Of a stretch of DNA of 13,990 bases, positions 1-7,621 are shown one piece after another. Under the pieces are notes generated by a model. It had not been told where the DNA came from. It saw only the letters and a program-made list of their open reading frames with translations, and did no database searches. Position numbers and translations under genes: made by a program. The DNA is from an uncultured Solimonas sp. GTDB taxonomy: Bacteria > Pseudomonadota > Gammaproteobacteria > Nevskiales > Nevskiaceae. The first letter of the stretch is position 1, and each line of letters begins with the position of its first letter. The stretch is from assembly GCA_946478985.1 (NCBI GenBank), contig CAMLDZ010000075.1:1-13990 (forward strand), written 5' to 3'.

Positions 1-2
1 GG

Positions 3-1640
3 GCGCGCGAGGTCGACGTCATCGTCGTCGGCAGCGGTGCGGCGGGCTCGGCGGCAGCGATCGCCGCGGCCAAGGCCGGCGCCTCGGTCGTGGTGCTGGA
101 GAAGATGCCGTTCCACGGCGGCACCTGCGCCAAATCCGGCGGCGTGCACTGGATTCCGAACAATCCGTACCTGAAGAGCCAGGGCATCGCCGACGAGCGC
201 ATCGATGCGCTGCGCTACATGGTGCGGCTCGCGCATCCGACGCGCTACAACCCGGACGACGCGCTGCTCGGCATCACGCAGCCCGAGTTCGACCTGCTGG
301 CGACGTTCTACGACCACGGCAGCCGCGTGCTCGAAGAACTGATGGCGGCGACCGGCATGAAGGTGATTCCCTGGTACACCTGGGAGGACAAGCCCTATCC
401 GGACTACTACGCCGACATCCCGGAGAACAAGGTGCGCCGCGGCCGCTCGCTGGTGCCGGATCTCAGCGGCCATCCCGAGCACGTGATCTGGGGCCGCGGC
501 GGCGGCAGCGGTGCCGGCCTGATCTGGCAGCTGCAGCAGGGCTTCGCCAAGCTCAAGATCGAGCTGCTGCTCGAACATCGCGTCACCAACCTGACGCGCA
601 GCGCCGATGGTGAGATCACCGGCGTGGTGGTCGACGACGGCGAGAACGCACCGTTCAACATGCGCGCCAGGAAAGGCGTGGTGTTCTGCTCCGGCGGCTT
701 CACGCACAACGTCGGCATGGCGCGCAATTATCTGAAAGGCGCGATCTGGGGCGGCTGCGCCTCGCCGAGCAGCACCGGCGACTTCGTCAACATCGCCATC
801 GGCGCCGGCGCCGCGCTCGGCAACATGAACAACGCCTGGTGGGGGCAGATCCCGGTCGAGCTGGCGCTGAAGACGCCGAGCGTGCCGGCCGACGTCTGGT
901 CGACGCCGGGCGACAGCATGATCCAGGTCAACCGCTACGGCCGCCGCTTCGGCAACGAGAAGATCCAGTACAACGAGCGCACGCAGCTGCACTTCGTCTG
1001 GGATCCGGTGCGCAGCGAGTACACCAATCTGCTGAGCTTCATGATCTGGGACGCGCGCACCGCCAAGCACTACGCCGGCTTCGACCCGATCCCGGCTGCA
1101 AACTCCAGCAGCGCGCAGGTGATCGAAGGCGCCACACTCGAAGCGCTGGCGCAGAACATCGGCAAGCGCCTGGCCGGCATCGCCAAGCACACCGCCAACC
1201 TCAAGCTCGACAAGGATTTCGTCGCGACGCTCAGGCGCAGCATCGAGCGCTTCAACACGCTGGCGAAGAAGGGCGTCGACGAGGACTACGCGCGCGGCCA
1301 GAGCTCGATCGAGATCGCCTTCCAGTTCTTCAACCTCGACAAGGCGCCCAACGAATATCCGAACATGACGATGTACCCGATCGCCGACAAGGGGCCGTAC
1401 TACGCGGTGATTCTCGGCGCCGGCGTACTCGACACCAAGGGCGGTGCGGTGGTCAATCCCAAGGGTGAAGTGCTGACACCGGACAACCAGCCGATCAAGG
1501 GCCTGTATGCGGCCGGCAACTGCGTCGCGCATCCGGCCGGACAGGCGTACTGGGGCGGCGGCGGCACGATCGGTCCGGCGATGGTCTACGGCTATCTCGC
1601 CGGGACCGCCGCGGCGGCCAGCAGCGCCAAGGCGGCCTGA
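3..1640 (+). CDS. FAD-dependent oxidoreductase, 3-ketosteroid dehydrogenase/fumarate reductase flavoprotein family (5'-truncated)
   Basis: The reading frame is open from base 3, so the gene begins upstream of the window; 545 residues are visible. The first visible residues (AREVDVIVVGSGAAGSAAAI) form the Rossmann FAD-binding fold, with GxGxxG at visible residues 10-15 and an acidic Glu33 ending strand 2 for the adenosine ribose. Only a few to perhaps 20 residues should be missing. The C-terminal family motif is present (visible residues about 500-535, GLYAAGN...AYWGGGGTIGPAM); Tyr516 and Gly520 match the Tyr-x3-Gly pair that binds the substrate 3-keto group in characterised KstD enzymes. This supports a flavin dehydrogenase or reductase acting next to a ketone, possibly 1,2-dehydrogenation of a 3-ketosteroid or similar ring, but the substrate is inference. 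A Tat signal cannot be excluded because the N-terminus is absent. First visible gene of a six-gene operon; the cytochrome gene starts 2 bp after its stop. Internal GTG (90) or ATG codons are not the true start. Confidence 0.85.
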   Translation, partial: AREVDVIVVGSGAAGSAAAIAAAKAGASVVVLEKMPFHGGTCAKSGGVHWIPNNPYLKSQGIADERIDALRYMVRLAHPTRYNPDDALLGITQPEFDLLATFYDHGSRVLEELMAATGMKVIPWYTWEDKPYPDYYADIPENKVRRGRSLVPDLSGHPEHVIWGRGGGSGAGLIWQLQQGFAKLKIELLLEHRVTNLTRSADGEITGVVVDDGENAPFNMRARKGVVFCSGGFTHNVGMARNYLKGAIWGGCASPSSTGDFVNIAIGAGAALGNMNNAWWGQIPVELALKTPSVPADVWSTPGDSMIQVNRYGRRFGNEKIQYNERTQLHFVWDPVRSEYTNLLSFMIWDARTAKHYAGFDPIPAANSSSAQVIEGATLEALAQNIGKRLAGIAKHTANLKLDKDFVATLRRSIERFNTLAKKGVDEDYARGQSSIEIAFQFFNLDKAPNEYPNMTMYPIADKGPYYAVILGAGVLDTKGGAVVNPKGEVLTPDNQPIKGLYAAGNCVAHPAGQAYWGGGGTIGPAMVYGYLAGTAAAASSAKAA

Positions 1641-1642
1641 GC

Positions 1643-2035
1643 ATGCGCGCTTTCATTTTCGTTGCGGCGATTGCCATTGCCAGCGACGCCGCGAGCGCCG
1701 AGGCACCGGTCAGCTACAAGACGCAGATCCAGCCGCTGCTCAATGCGCAGTGCGTGTTCTGCCACGTCACCGGCGCCGAGAACGGCGGCCTCAACCTCGG
1801 CGGCAAGGCTGCATACAAGAGCCTGGTCGATGCGCCGAGCACCGAATCCAAACTGCTGCGTGTCGAACCCGGAAAGCCGGACGAGAGCTACCTGATGCAC
1901 AAGCTCAAGGGCACTCACGTGTCGGTCGGCGGCAGCGGCGATCCGATGCCCAAGACCGATCCGCCGCGCCTGCTGGAAGCCGCGCAGATCGAGATGTTCC
2001 GCAAATGGATCGCGCAGGGCGCGCCCAAAGAATAA
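1643..2035 (+). CDS. Small exported monohaem c-type cytochrome
   Basis: 130 residues. Residues 1 to about 20 look like a Sec signal peptide (MRAFIFVAAIAIASDAASAE), with likely cleavage after an Ala-x-Ala around residues 17-21. The single haem-c attachment motif CVFCH is at residues 37-41, and Met102 in a GDPMP segment is the likely sixth iron ligand. The pattern (QIQPLLNAQCVFCH near the N-terminus, MP before a C-terminal FRKWIAQGAP helix) resembles the planctomycete-type cytochrome c domain (PSCyt1-like) found widely in proteobacteria. The mature protein should be periplasmic or membrane-associated and carry electrons. Its position 2 bp after a flavoprotein gene and 16 bp before an SDR gene suggests that it receives electrons from one of these dehydrogenation steps, though cytoplasmic flavoproteins would need an intermediate. 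The ATG at 1643 is chosen because it supplies a complete signal peptide; no strong ribosome-binding site is visible. Confidence 0.85.
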   Translation: MRAFIFVAAIAIASDAASAEAPVSYKTQIQPLLNAQCVFCHVTGAENGGLNLGGKAAYKSLVDAPSTESKLLRVEPGKPDESYLMHKLKGTHVSVGGSGDPMPKTDPPRLLEAAQIEMFRKWIAQGAPKE

Positions 2036-2051
2036 GCAGGCAGAGAACACC

Positions 2052-2855
2052 ATGAGTCGAAATCGCTTCGAGGGCCGCGTGGCCCTGATCACCGGTGCGG
2101 CCTCCGGCATCGGTGCCGCTACTGCAAGACTGTTTGCCGCCGAAGGCGCATGGCTGGTGCTGGCTGATGTCAACGAGGCCGCCGGGCAGGCGCTGGTCGA
2201 GTCGCTCGGCGGGCCCGGCCGCGCGGTGTTCCGCCGCACGGACGTCAGCGTGCAGGCGGAGATCGAGGCGCTGGTCGCGTTCGCGGTCGAGCGCCACGGC
2301 CGCATCGACGTGCTGCACAACAATGCCGGCGTGCTGAGCATCGCCAGCACCCCGGACCTTGATCCGGCCGAGTGGCACCGGCTGTTCGCGATCAATATGC
2401 ATTCGATCTTCTACGCCTGCCGTGCGGTGATTCCGCTGATGCAGCAGCAAGGCCGCGGCGCGATCGTCAACACCGCCTCGGTGTCCGGCCTGCGTGGCGA
2501 CTTCGGCTTCTCCGCCTACAACGCCAGCAAGGGCGCGGTGGTCAACTACACGCGCAGCATCGCCATCGACCATGCCGCGCAGGGCATCCGCATCAATGCC
2601 GTCTGCCCCGGCGTGATCGCCACGCCGATGGCCTCGCCGCTCGGCGATCTGGGCCTCGGCGACATCACGCTGGCCGGCATCCCGATGCGCCGCTATGGCC
2701 AGCCGGAAGACGTCGCGCAGGCAGTCGCCTTCCTCGCCTCCGATGAAGCCTCGTTCATCACCGGCACCACGCTGGTGGTCGACGGCGGCGCCGCCGCGCA
2801 TACCGGTCAGCCGGATATCCCGGCGGCGATGCGCGGCGCAAGCACAGCAGCATGA
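2052..2855 (+). CDS. Short-chain dehydrogenase/reductase (classical SDR)
   Basis: 267 residues, the usual size for a classical SDR. The cofactor glycine motif TGAASGIG is at residues 14-21, Asp39 after strand 2 points to NAD(H) rather than NADP(H), NNAG is at 90-93, the structural Asn is at 115, and the catalytic set is Ser143, Tyr156 and Lys160 (YNASK). PG near residue 187 and a C-terminal [12 protein letters not shown] (about 235-246) complete the fold. It should oxidise a hydroxyl group or reduce a ketone in the cytoplasm; 3- or 17-hydroxysteroid dehydrogenases, 3-hydroxyacyl-CoA dehydrogenases and cyclic terpene alcohol dehydrogenases all look like this, so the substrate is not determined. 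The stop is 4 bp before the acyl-CoA dehydrogenase ATG, so the two are probably translationally coupled. Placement with a KstD-like flavoprotein fits successive oxidation of an alcohol to a ketone and then desaturation next to it (inference). Confidence 0.9.
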   Translation: MSRNRFEGRVALITGAASGIGAATARLFAAEGAWLVLADVNEAAGQALVESLGGPGRAVFRRTDVSVQAEIEALVAFAVERHGRIDVLHNNAGVLSIASTPDLDPAEWHRLFAINMHSIFYACRAVIPLMQQQGRGAIVNTASVSGLRGDFGFSAYNASKGAVVNYTRSIAIDHAAQGIRINAVCPGVIATPMASPLGDLGLGDITLAGIPMRRYGQPEDVAQAVAFLASDEASFITGTTLVVDGGAAAHTGQPDIPAAMRGASTAA

Positions 2856-2859
2856 GGCC

Positions 2860-4023
2860 ATGAATCCATCGAGCTTCAACTTCGATCTCGGCGCCGACAT
2901 CGACGCGCTGCGCCAGACCGTCGCCGAGTTCGCACGGCGCGAGATCGCACCGATCGCCGCACAGACCGATCGCGACAATGCGTTTCCGAACGCGCTATGG
3001 CCCAAGCTGGGGGAGCTGGGTGTGCTCGGCCTGACGGCGCCCGAACAGTACGGCGGCACGACCATGGGCTATCTGGCGCACGTGGTGGCGATGGAGGAGA
3101 TCTCCCGCGCCTCGGCGTCGATCGGTCTTTCGTACGGTGCGCACTCCAATCTCTGCGTCAACCAGCTGACGAAGAACGGCAATGACGCGCAGCGCGCGCG
3201 CTATCTGCCGAAACTGATCAGCGGCGAGCACATCGGCGCGCTGGCCATGAGTGAGCCGGGCGCCGGCTCGGACGTGGTCGGCATGAAACTGCGTGCCGAC
3301 CGCAAGGGCGACCGTTACGTGCTCAACGGCAGCAAGATGTGGATCACCAATGGTCCGGACGCGCAGACGCTGATCGTCTACGCCAAGACCGACACCCAGG
3401 CCGGTTCGCACGGCATCACTGTGTTCATCGTCGAGCGCGGTTTCAAGGGCTTTTCGACCGCGCAGAAGCTCGACAAGCTCGGCATGCGCGGCAGCAATAC
3501 CTGCGAGCTGGTGTTCCAGGACTGCGAGGTTCCGCAAGAGAACGTGCTCGGCAGCGTCGGCCGCGGCGTCAAGGTGCTGATGTCCGGCCTCGACTACGAG
3601 CGTGTGGTGCTGTCAGGCGGACCGCTCGGCATCATGGCCGCCTGCCTCGACGTGGTGCTGCCGTACGTGCACGAGCGCAAACAGTTCGGCCAGAGCATCG
3701 GCGAGTTTCAGCTGATGCAGGGCAAGCTGGCCGACATGTACGTCGGCTTCAACGCCTGCCGCGCCTATGTCTACGCGGTGGCACGCGCCTGCGATCGCGG
3801 CGAGACCACGCGCAAGGACGCCGCCGGCGCGATCCTCTATTCGGCCGAGAAGGCGACCTGGATGGCCGGCCAGGCGATCCAGGCACTGGGCGGCAACGGC
3901 TACATCAACGAATTCGCCACCGGCCGCCTGTGGCGCGACGCCAAGCTGTACGAGATCGGCGCCGGCACCTCCGAAATCCGCCGGATGCTGATCGGCCGCG
4001 AGCTGTTCAACGAGAGCCTGTAA
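2860..4023 (+). CDS. liuA: Isovaleryl-CoA dehydrogenase
   Basis: 387 residues from the ATG at 2860; the frame is open further upstream (from 2695), but that part overlaps the SDR gene out of frame. It is an acyl-CoA dehydrogenase: N-terminal helical domain, middle beta domain with [12 protein letters not shown] (127-138) and WITNG (161-165), and C-terminal four-helix domain. In the isovaleryl-CoA dehydrogenase subclass the catalytic Glu sits in helix G instead of the usual C-terminal loop. Here Glu247 in [17 protein letters not shown] fits, and the usual Glu position near the C-terminus reads [12 protein letters not shown] with no base there. [12 protein letters not shown] [13 protein letters not shown] (282-294) also matches this subclass. 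It converts isovaleryl-CoA to 3-methylcrotonyl-CoA using FAD, passing electrons to ETF. The next two genes encode the carboxylase for this product, which strengthens the call. A citronellyl-CoA dehydrogenase-type role is a less likely alternative. Confidence 0.93.
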   Translation: MNPSSFNFDLGADIDALRQTVAEFARREIAPIAAQTDRDNAFPNALWPKLGELGVLGLTAPEQYGGTTMGYLAHVVAMEEISRASASIGLSYGAHSNLCVNQLTKNGNDAQRARYLPKLISGEHIGALAMSEPGAGSDVVGMKLRADRKGDRYVLNGSKMWITNGPDAQTLIVYAKTDTQAGSHGITVFIVERGFKGFSTAQKLDKLGMRGSNTCELVFQDCEVPQENVLGSVGRGVKVLMSGLDYERVVLSGGPLGIMAACLDVVLPYVHERKQFGQSIGEFQLMQGKLADMYVGFNACRAYVYAVARACDRGETTRKDAAGAILYSAEKATWMAGQAIQALGGNGYINEFATGRLWRDAKLYEIGAGTSEIRRMLIGRELFNESL

Positions 4024-5630
4024 TGCCTGCCATTGTTTCCAAGCTTCGCACCGGCAGCGATGAGTTCCGGCGCAACCACGCCGCGCTGCGCACGCTGGTC
4101 GACGAGCTGCGCAGCAGAACTGCGCAGGTGGCGCTCGGCGGCTCCGCCGAAGCCCGCGCCAAGCACGCCGCGCGCGGCAAGCTGCTGGTGCGCGATCGCC
4201 TCGACCTGCTGCTCGATCCCGGCACGCCGTTTCTCGAAATCTCGCCGCTGGCGGCGCTGGGCATGTACGGCGGCGAAGTGGCCTGCGCCGGCAGCGTCGC
4301 CGGCATCGGCCGCATCAATGGCCGCGAGTGCGTGATCGTCGGCAACGATGCCACCGTCAAGGGCGGCACCTACTACCCGATCACGGTCAAGAAACATCTG
4401 CGCGCGCAGGAGATCGCCCGCGAAAACCAGCTGCCCTGCGTCTATCTGGTCGACTCCGGCGGCGCCTTCCTGCCGATGCAGGACGAGGTGTTTCCGGACA
4501 AGGAGCACTTCGGCCGCATCTTCTACAACCAGGCGCAGCTGTCGTCGCTCGGCATCCCGCAGATCGCCTGCGTGATGGGGTCCTGCACCGCCGGCGGCGC
4601 CTACATGCCGGCGATGAGCGACGAGGCGGTGATCGTCAAGAACCAGGGCACGATCTTTCTCGGTGGCCCGCCGCTGGTGAAGGCGGCGACCGGCGAGATC
4701 GTCAGCGCCGAGGATCTGGGCGGCGGCGACGTCCATACGCGGCTGTCCGGCGTCGCCGACCATCTCGCCGACAACGATCAGCACGCGCTGGCGATCGTCC
4801 GCAACATCGTCAGCAACCTCGGCCCGCGCCCGACGCCGTGGCTGGTCCCGCAGGCCAGCGAGGAACCGCTGTACGACGCCGACGAGCTGTACGGCGTGAT
4901 CCCGGCCGACACGCGCAAGCCCTTCGACGTCCGCGAGGTGATTGCGCGCATCGTCGACGGCTCGCGGCTGGACGAGTTCAAGGCGCGCTTCGGCACCACG
5001 CTGGTCACCGGCTTCGCGCACGTTCACGGCTACCCCGTCGGCATCGTCGCCAACAACGGCGTGCTGTTCTCGGAGTCGGCACAGAAGGCGGCACATTTCA
5101 TCGAGCTGTGCTCGCAGCGGCGCATTCCGCTGGTGTTCCTGCAGAACATCACCGGCTTCATGGTCGGCCGCCGCTACGAGAACGAAGGCATCGCCCGCCA
5201 CGGCGCCAAGATGGTCACCGCGGTAGCCACCGCGCAGGTGCCCAAGTTCACGATGCTGATCGGCGGCTCCTTCGGCGCCGGCAACTACGGCATGTGCGGC
5301 CGCGCCTATTCGCCGCGCTTCCTGTGGAGCTGGCCCAACTCGAAGATCTCGGTAATGGGCGGCGAGCAGGCCGCCAGCGTGCTCGCCACCGTCCGCCGCG
5401 ATGCGCTGGAGGCGCAGGGCAAGCCGTGGAGCGCCGAGGACGAGGAAGCCTTCAAGGCGCCGACGCGCGCGCAGTTCGACGCGCAGGGCAGCCCCTACTA
5501 CGCCACCGCGCGCCTGTGGGACGACGGCATCGTCGATCCCGCGCAGACGCGGCGCACCCTGGCGCTGGGATTGGCGGCGACGGCGTACGCGCCGGTCGGC
5601 GAACCGCGCTTCGGCGTGTTCCGGATGTGA
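4023..5630 (+). CDS. liuB: 3-Methylcrotonyl-CoA carboxylase, carboxyltransferase (beta) subunit
   Basis: 535 residues, the family's normal length. The ATG overlaps the preceding TAA by one base (TAATG), indicating translational coupling; the upstream open frame overlaps liuA and is not coding. The N-terminal carboxyltransferase lobe contains [17 protein letters not shown] (about 143-159), HFGRIFYNQ (162-170), [16 protein letters not shown] (186-201) and [14 protein letters not shown] (212-225). The C-terminal lobe has [13 protein letters not shown] (374-386), [16 protein letters not shown] (414-429) and SVMGGEQAA (443-451). Together with the biotin-loaded alpha subunit it carboxylates 3-methylcrotonyl-CoA to 3-methylglutaconyl-CoA in the cytoplasm. 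Geranyl-CoA carboxylase (AtuC) is a close relative that cannot be excluded by eye; the adjacent isovaleryl-CoA dehydrogenase argues for the methylcrotonyl enzyme. Pseudomonas liu operons usually place a hydratase gene (liuC) after this one; here the alpha subunit gene follows after 11 bp. Confidence 0.92.
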   Translation: MPAIVSKLRTGSDEFRRNHAALRTLVDELRSRTAQVALGGSAEARAKHAARGKLLVRDRLDLLLDPGTPFLEISPLAALGMYGGEVACAGSVAGIGRINGRECVIVGNDATVKGGTYYPITVKKHLRAQEIARENQLPCVYLVDSGGAFLPMQDEVFPDKEHFGRIFYNQAQLSSLGIPQIACVMGSCTAGGAYMPAMSDEAVIVKNQGTIFLGGPPLVKAATGEIVSAEDLGGGDVHTRLSGVADHLADNDQHALAIVRNIVSNLGPRPTPWLVPQASEEPLYDADELYGVIPADTRKPFDVREVIARIVDGSRLDEFKARFGTTLVTGFAHVHGYPVGIVANNGVLFSESAQKAAHFIELCSQRRIPLVFLQNITGFMVGRRYENEGIARHGAKMVTAVATAQVPKFTMLIGGSFGAGNYGMCGRAYSPRFLWSWPNSKISVMGGEQAASVLATVRRDALEAQGKPWSAEDEEAFKAPTRAQFDAQGSPYYATARLWDDGIVDPAQTRRTLALGLAATAYAPVGEPRFGVFRM

Positions 5631-5641
5631 GAGTGCCTGCC

Positions 5642-7615
5642 ATGTTCACCAAGATCCTGATTGCCAACCGCGGCGAGATCGCCTGCCGCGTGATCGCCAC
5701 CTGCCGCAAGCTCGGCATCCGCAGCGTCGCCGTCTACTCCGAGGCCGACTCCGGTGCGCGCCACGTGCGGCTGGCCGACGAGGCGTACTGCATCGGCCCT
5801 GCCGCCTCGCGCGACAGCTATCTGCGCATCGAGCACATCATCGACGCCTGCAAGCGCTCCGGCGCTCAGGCCGTGCATCCGGGCTACGGCTTCCTGTCGG
5901 AGAACGAGGCCTTTGCCGAAGCCTGCGCCGCCTCCGGCATCGTCTTCATCGGTCCCGATGTCGCCAGCATCCGCGCGATGGGTTCCAAGTCGGCGGCCAA
6001 GTCGCTGATGGAGAAAGCCGGCGTGCCGCTGGTGCCCGGCTATCACGGTGACGATCAGGAGCCGGCGCATCTGCGCCGCGAGGCCGACCGCATCGGCTAT
6101 CCGGTGCTGATCAAGGCCACCGCTGGTGGCGGCGGCAAGGGCATGCGCGTGGTCAGCGCCAGTGCCGAATTCGACGCCGCACTCGCCTCCTGCCAGCGCG
6201 AAGCCCGCGCCAGCTTCGGCGACGACCGCGTGTTGATCGAGAAGTACTTGGAGCAGCCGCGTCACATCGAGATCCAGGTGTTCGCGGACCGCTACGGCAA
6301 CACCCTGAGCCTGCACGAGCGCGACTGCTCGGCGCAGCGCCGCCACCAGAAAGTGATCGAGGAAGCACCGGCACCGGGCATGAGTGCAGAGCGCCGCGCG
6401 GCGATGGCCCGGGCTGCCTGCGAGGCCGCGCGCGCGGTGAACTACGTCGGTGCCGGCACCGTCGAGTTCATCACCGACCGGCACGGCGCGTTCTTCTTCA
6501 TGGAGATGAACACACGGCTGCAGGTCGAGCATCCGGTCACCGAATGCATCACCGGCCTGGATCTGGTCGAGTGGCAGCTGCGCGTCGCGGCTGGCGAGGC
6601 CCTGCCGCTACGCCAGGAACAGATCCCGCTCGACGGCCATGCGATCGAGGTGCGCCTTTACGCCGAGGAACCGGAGAAAGGCTTCCTGCCATCGGTCGGA
6701 CGACTGGCGCACTTTGCAGTGCCCGCGCAGAGCCGGCACGTGCGACTCGATAGCGGCGTCGAGCAGGGCGACGAGATCACGCCGCACTACGATCCGATGG
6801 TCGCCAAGCTGATCGTCTGGGACCGCACGCGCGAAGCGGCGATCGAACGCCTGCTCGGCGCGCTGGCGCAGATTCGCCTGGTCGGCGTCGGTCACAACAT
6901 CACGTTCCTGTCGCGCCTCGTCGATCATCCGGTGTTCCGCGCCGGGCAGACCGACACCGGCCTGATCGAACGCGAGCAGGCGGCGCTGACGACGCAGGCG
7001 GCGGCGATCCCGGCAGAGGCATTCGAGATTGCCGCGCTGGCGGAGGTGATGGCCGAGCAGGCGGCCGCGCTCGGTGAAGTCTCGCCATGGGCGGGCCGAG
7101 ATGGCTGGCGCCTCAACGGCGAGTTCGAACGCAAGCTGCAGTTTTCGGCCGGCGAGCGAACGCAGGACGTGACGATCCGCTACGAGCGCCGCGGTTACCG
7201 GATCGGCGGACAAGCCGTACAGGTCGAACGCATTTCTGACACCGGCCTGCGCGTGCGCAAGGGCGATTCCAGCATCGACGCCGAAGTGATTGGCGCCGGC
7301 GAGCAGCGCCACGTCTTTGCACGTGGGCATTGCCACGTGCTCACACGTCTGTCACCGCTGACAAACGCCGGCGAAGCCGACGACACCCACGGTGAACTCA
7401 CGGCGCCGATGCCGGGCAAAATCGTCGTGCTGCTGCATGAGCCCGGCGCCACCGTCGCCAAGGGCGAGGCGCTGCTGGTGATGGAGGCGATGAAGATGGA
7501 ACTGACCTTGAGCGCGCCGGCCAAGGGTTGCGTCCGCGCCTACCTTTGCGCCGCCGGCGATCAGGTCAAGGAAGGCCTGGCGCTGATCGACTTCGAAGCC
7601 GAGAGCGCCGGCTGA
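5642..7615 (+). CDS. liuD: 3-Methylcrotonyl-CoA carboxylase, biotin carboxylase/biotin carrier (alpha) subunit
   Basis: 657 residues from the ATG at 5642 (an in-frame GTG at 5633 would add three residues). Biotin carboxylase N-domain: KILIANRGEIACRV (4-17) and HPGYGFLSEN (79-88). ATP-grasp domain: glycine-rich loop AGGGGKGM (161-168), EKYLEQPRHIEIQ (200-212) and the catalytic segment EMNTRLQVEHPVTE (288-301). Biotin carboxylase C-domain to about residue 445. A variable BT-like linker domain (about 450-580) precedes the C-terminal biotinyl domain (about 584-652), whose acceptor is Lys618 in MEAMKM. It uses ATP and bicarbonate to load CO2 onto its own biotin for transfer by LiuB. The domain order and length match MCC/GCC/PCC alpha subunits; MCC is preferred because of liuA-liuB. 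It is the last gene of the operon, ending 6 bp before the stop codon of a convergent gene. Confidence 0.92.
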   Translation: MFTKILIANRGEIACRVIATCRKLGIRSVAVYSEADSGARHVRLADEAYCIGPAASRDSYLRIEHIIDACKRSGAQAVHPGYGFLSENEAFAEACAASGIVFIGPDVASIRAMGSKSAAKSLMEKAGVPLVPGYHGDDQEPAHLRREADRIGYPVLIKATAGGGGKGMRVVSASAEFDAALASCQREARASFGDDRVLIEKYLEQPRHIEIQVFADRYGNTLSLHERDCSAQRRHQKVIEEAPAPGMSAERRAAMARAACEAARAVNYVGAGTVEFITDRHGAFFFMEMNTRLQVEHPVTECITGLDLVEWQLRVAAGEALPLRQEQIPLDGHAIEVRLYAEEPEKGFLPSVGRLAHFAVPAQSRHVRLDSGVEQGDEITPHYDPMVAKLIVWDRTREAAIERLLGALAQIRLVGVGHNITFLSRLVDHPVFRAGQTDTGLIEREQAALTTQAAAIPAEAFEIAALAEVMAEQAAALGEVSPWAGRDGWRLNGEFERKLQFSAGERTQDVTIRYERRGYRIGGQAVQVERISDTGLRVRKGDSSIDAEVIGAGEQRHVFARGHCHVLTRLSPLTNAGEADDTHGELTAPMPGKIVVLLHEPGATVAKGEALLVMEAMKMELTLSAPAKGCVRAYLCAAGDQVKEGLALIDFEAESAG

Positions 7616-7621
7616 GGCACG

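Noticed and set aside
2695..2859. Longer start for the isovaleryl-CoA dehydrogenase.
   Set aside because: The additional 55 residues overlap the SDR gene, are Arg/Ser/Pro-rich, and lie before the normal N-terminus of the family.
1905..3065. Antisense frame of 386 codons over the cytochrome, SDR and liuA genes.
   Set aside because: Antisense openness is routine in GC-rich coding DNA; the sense strand carries complete, recognisable families and the antisense product has no motif.
3339..4022. Open frame upstream of liuB giving an apparent 763-residue protein.
   Set aside because: It overlaps liuA out of frame. The canonical carboxyltransferase N-terminus starts at 4023 and gives the normal 535 residues.
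3900..5201. Antisense frame of 433 codons opposite liuB.
   Set aside because: It is highly biased towards Ala, Asp, Arg and His, lies entirely opposite liuA/liuB, and has no recognisable domain.
4328..5641. Long open frame upstream of and in frame with liuD, apparently giving a protein of about 1,095 residues.
   Set aside because: It runs out of frame through liuB and is Arg/Ala/Gly-rich, as expected for a shifted reading of a high-GC gene. The biotin carboxylase begins normally at 5642.
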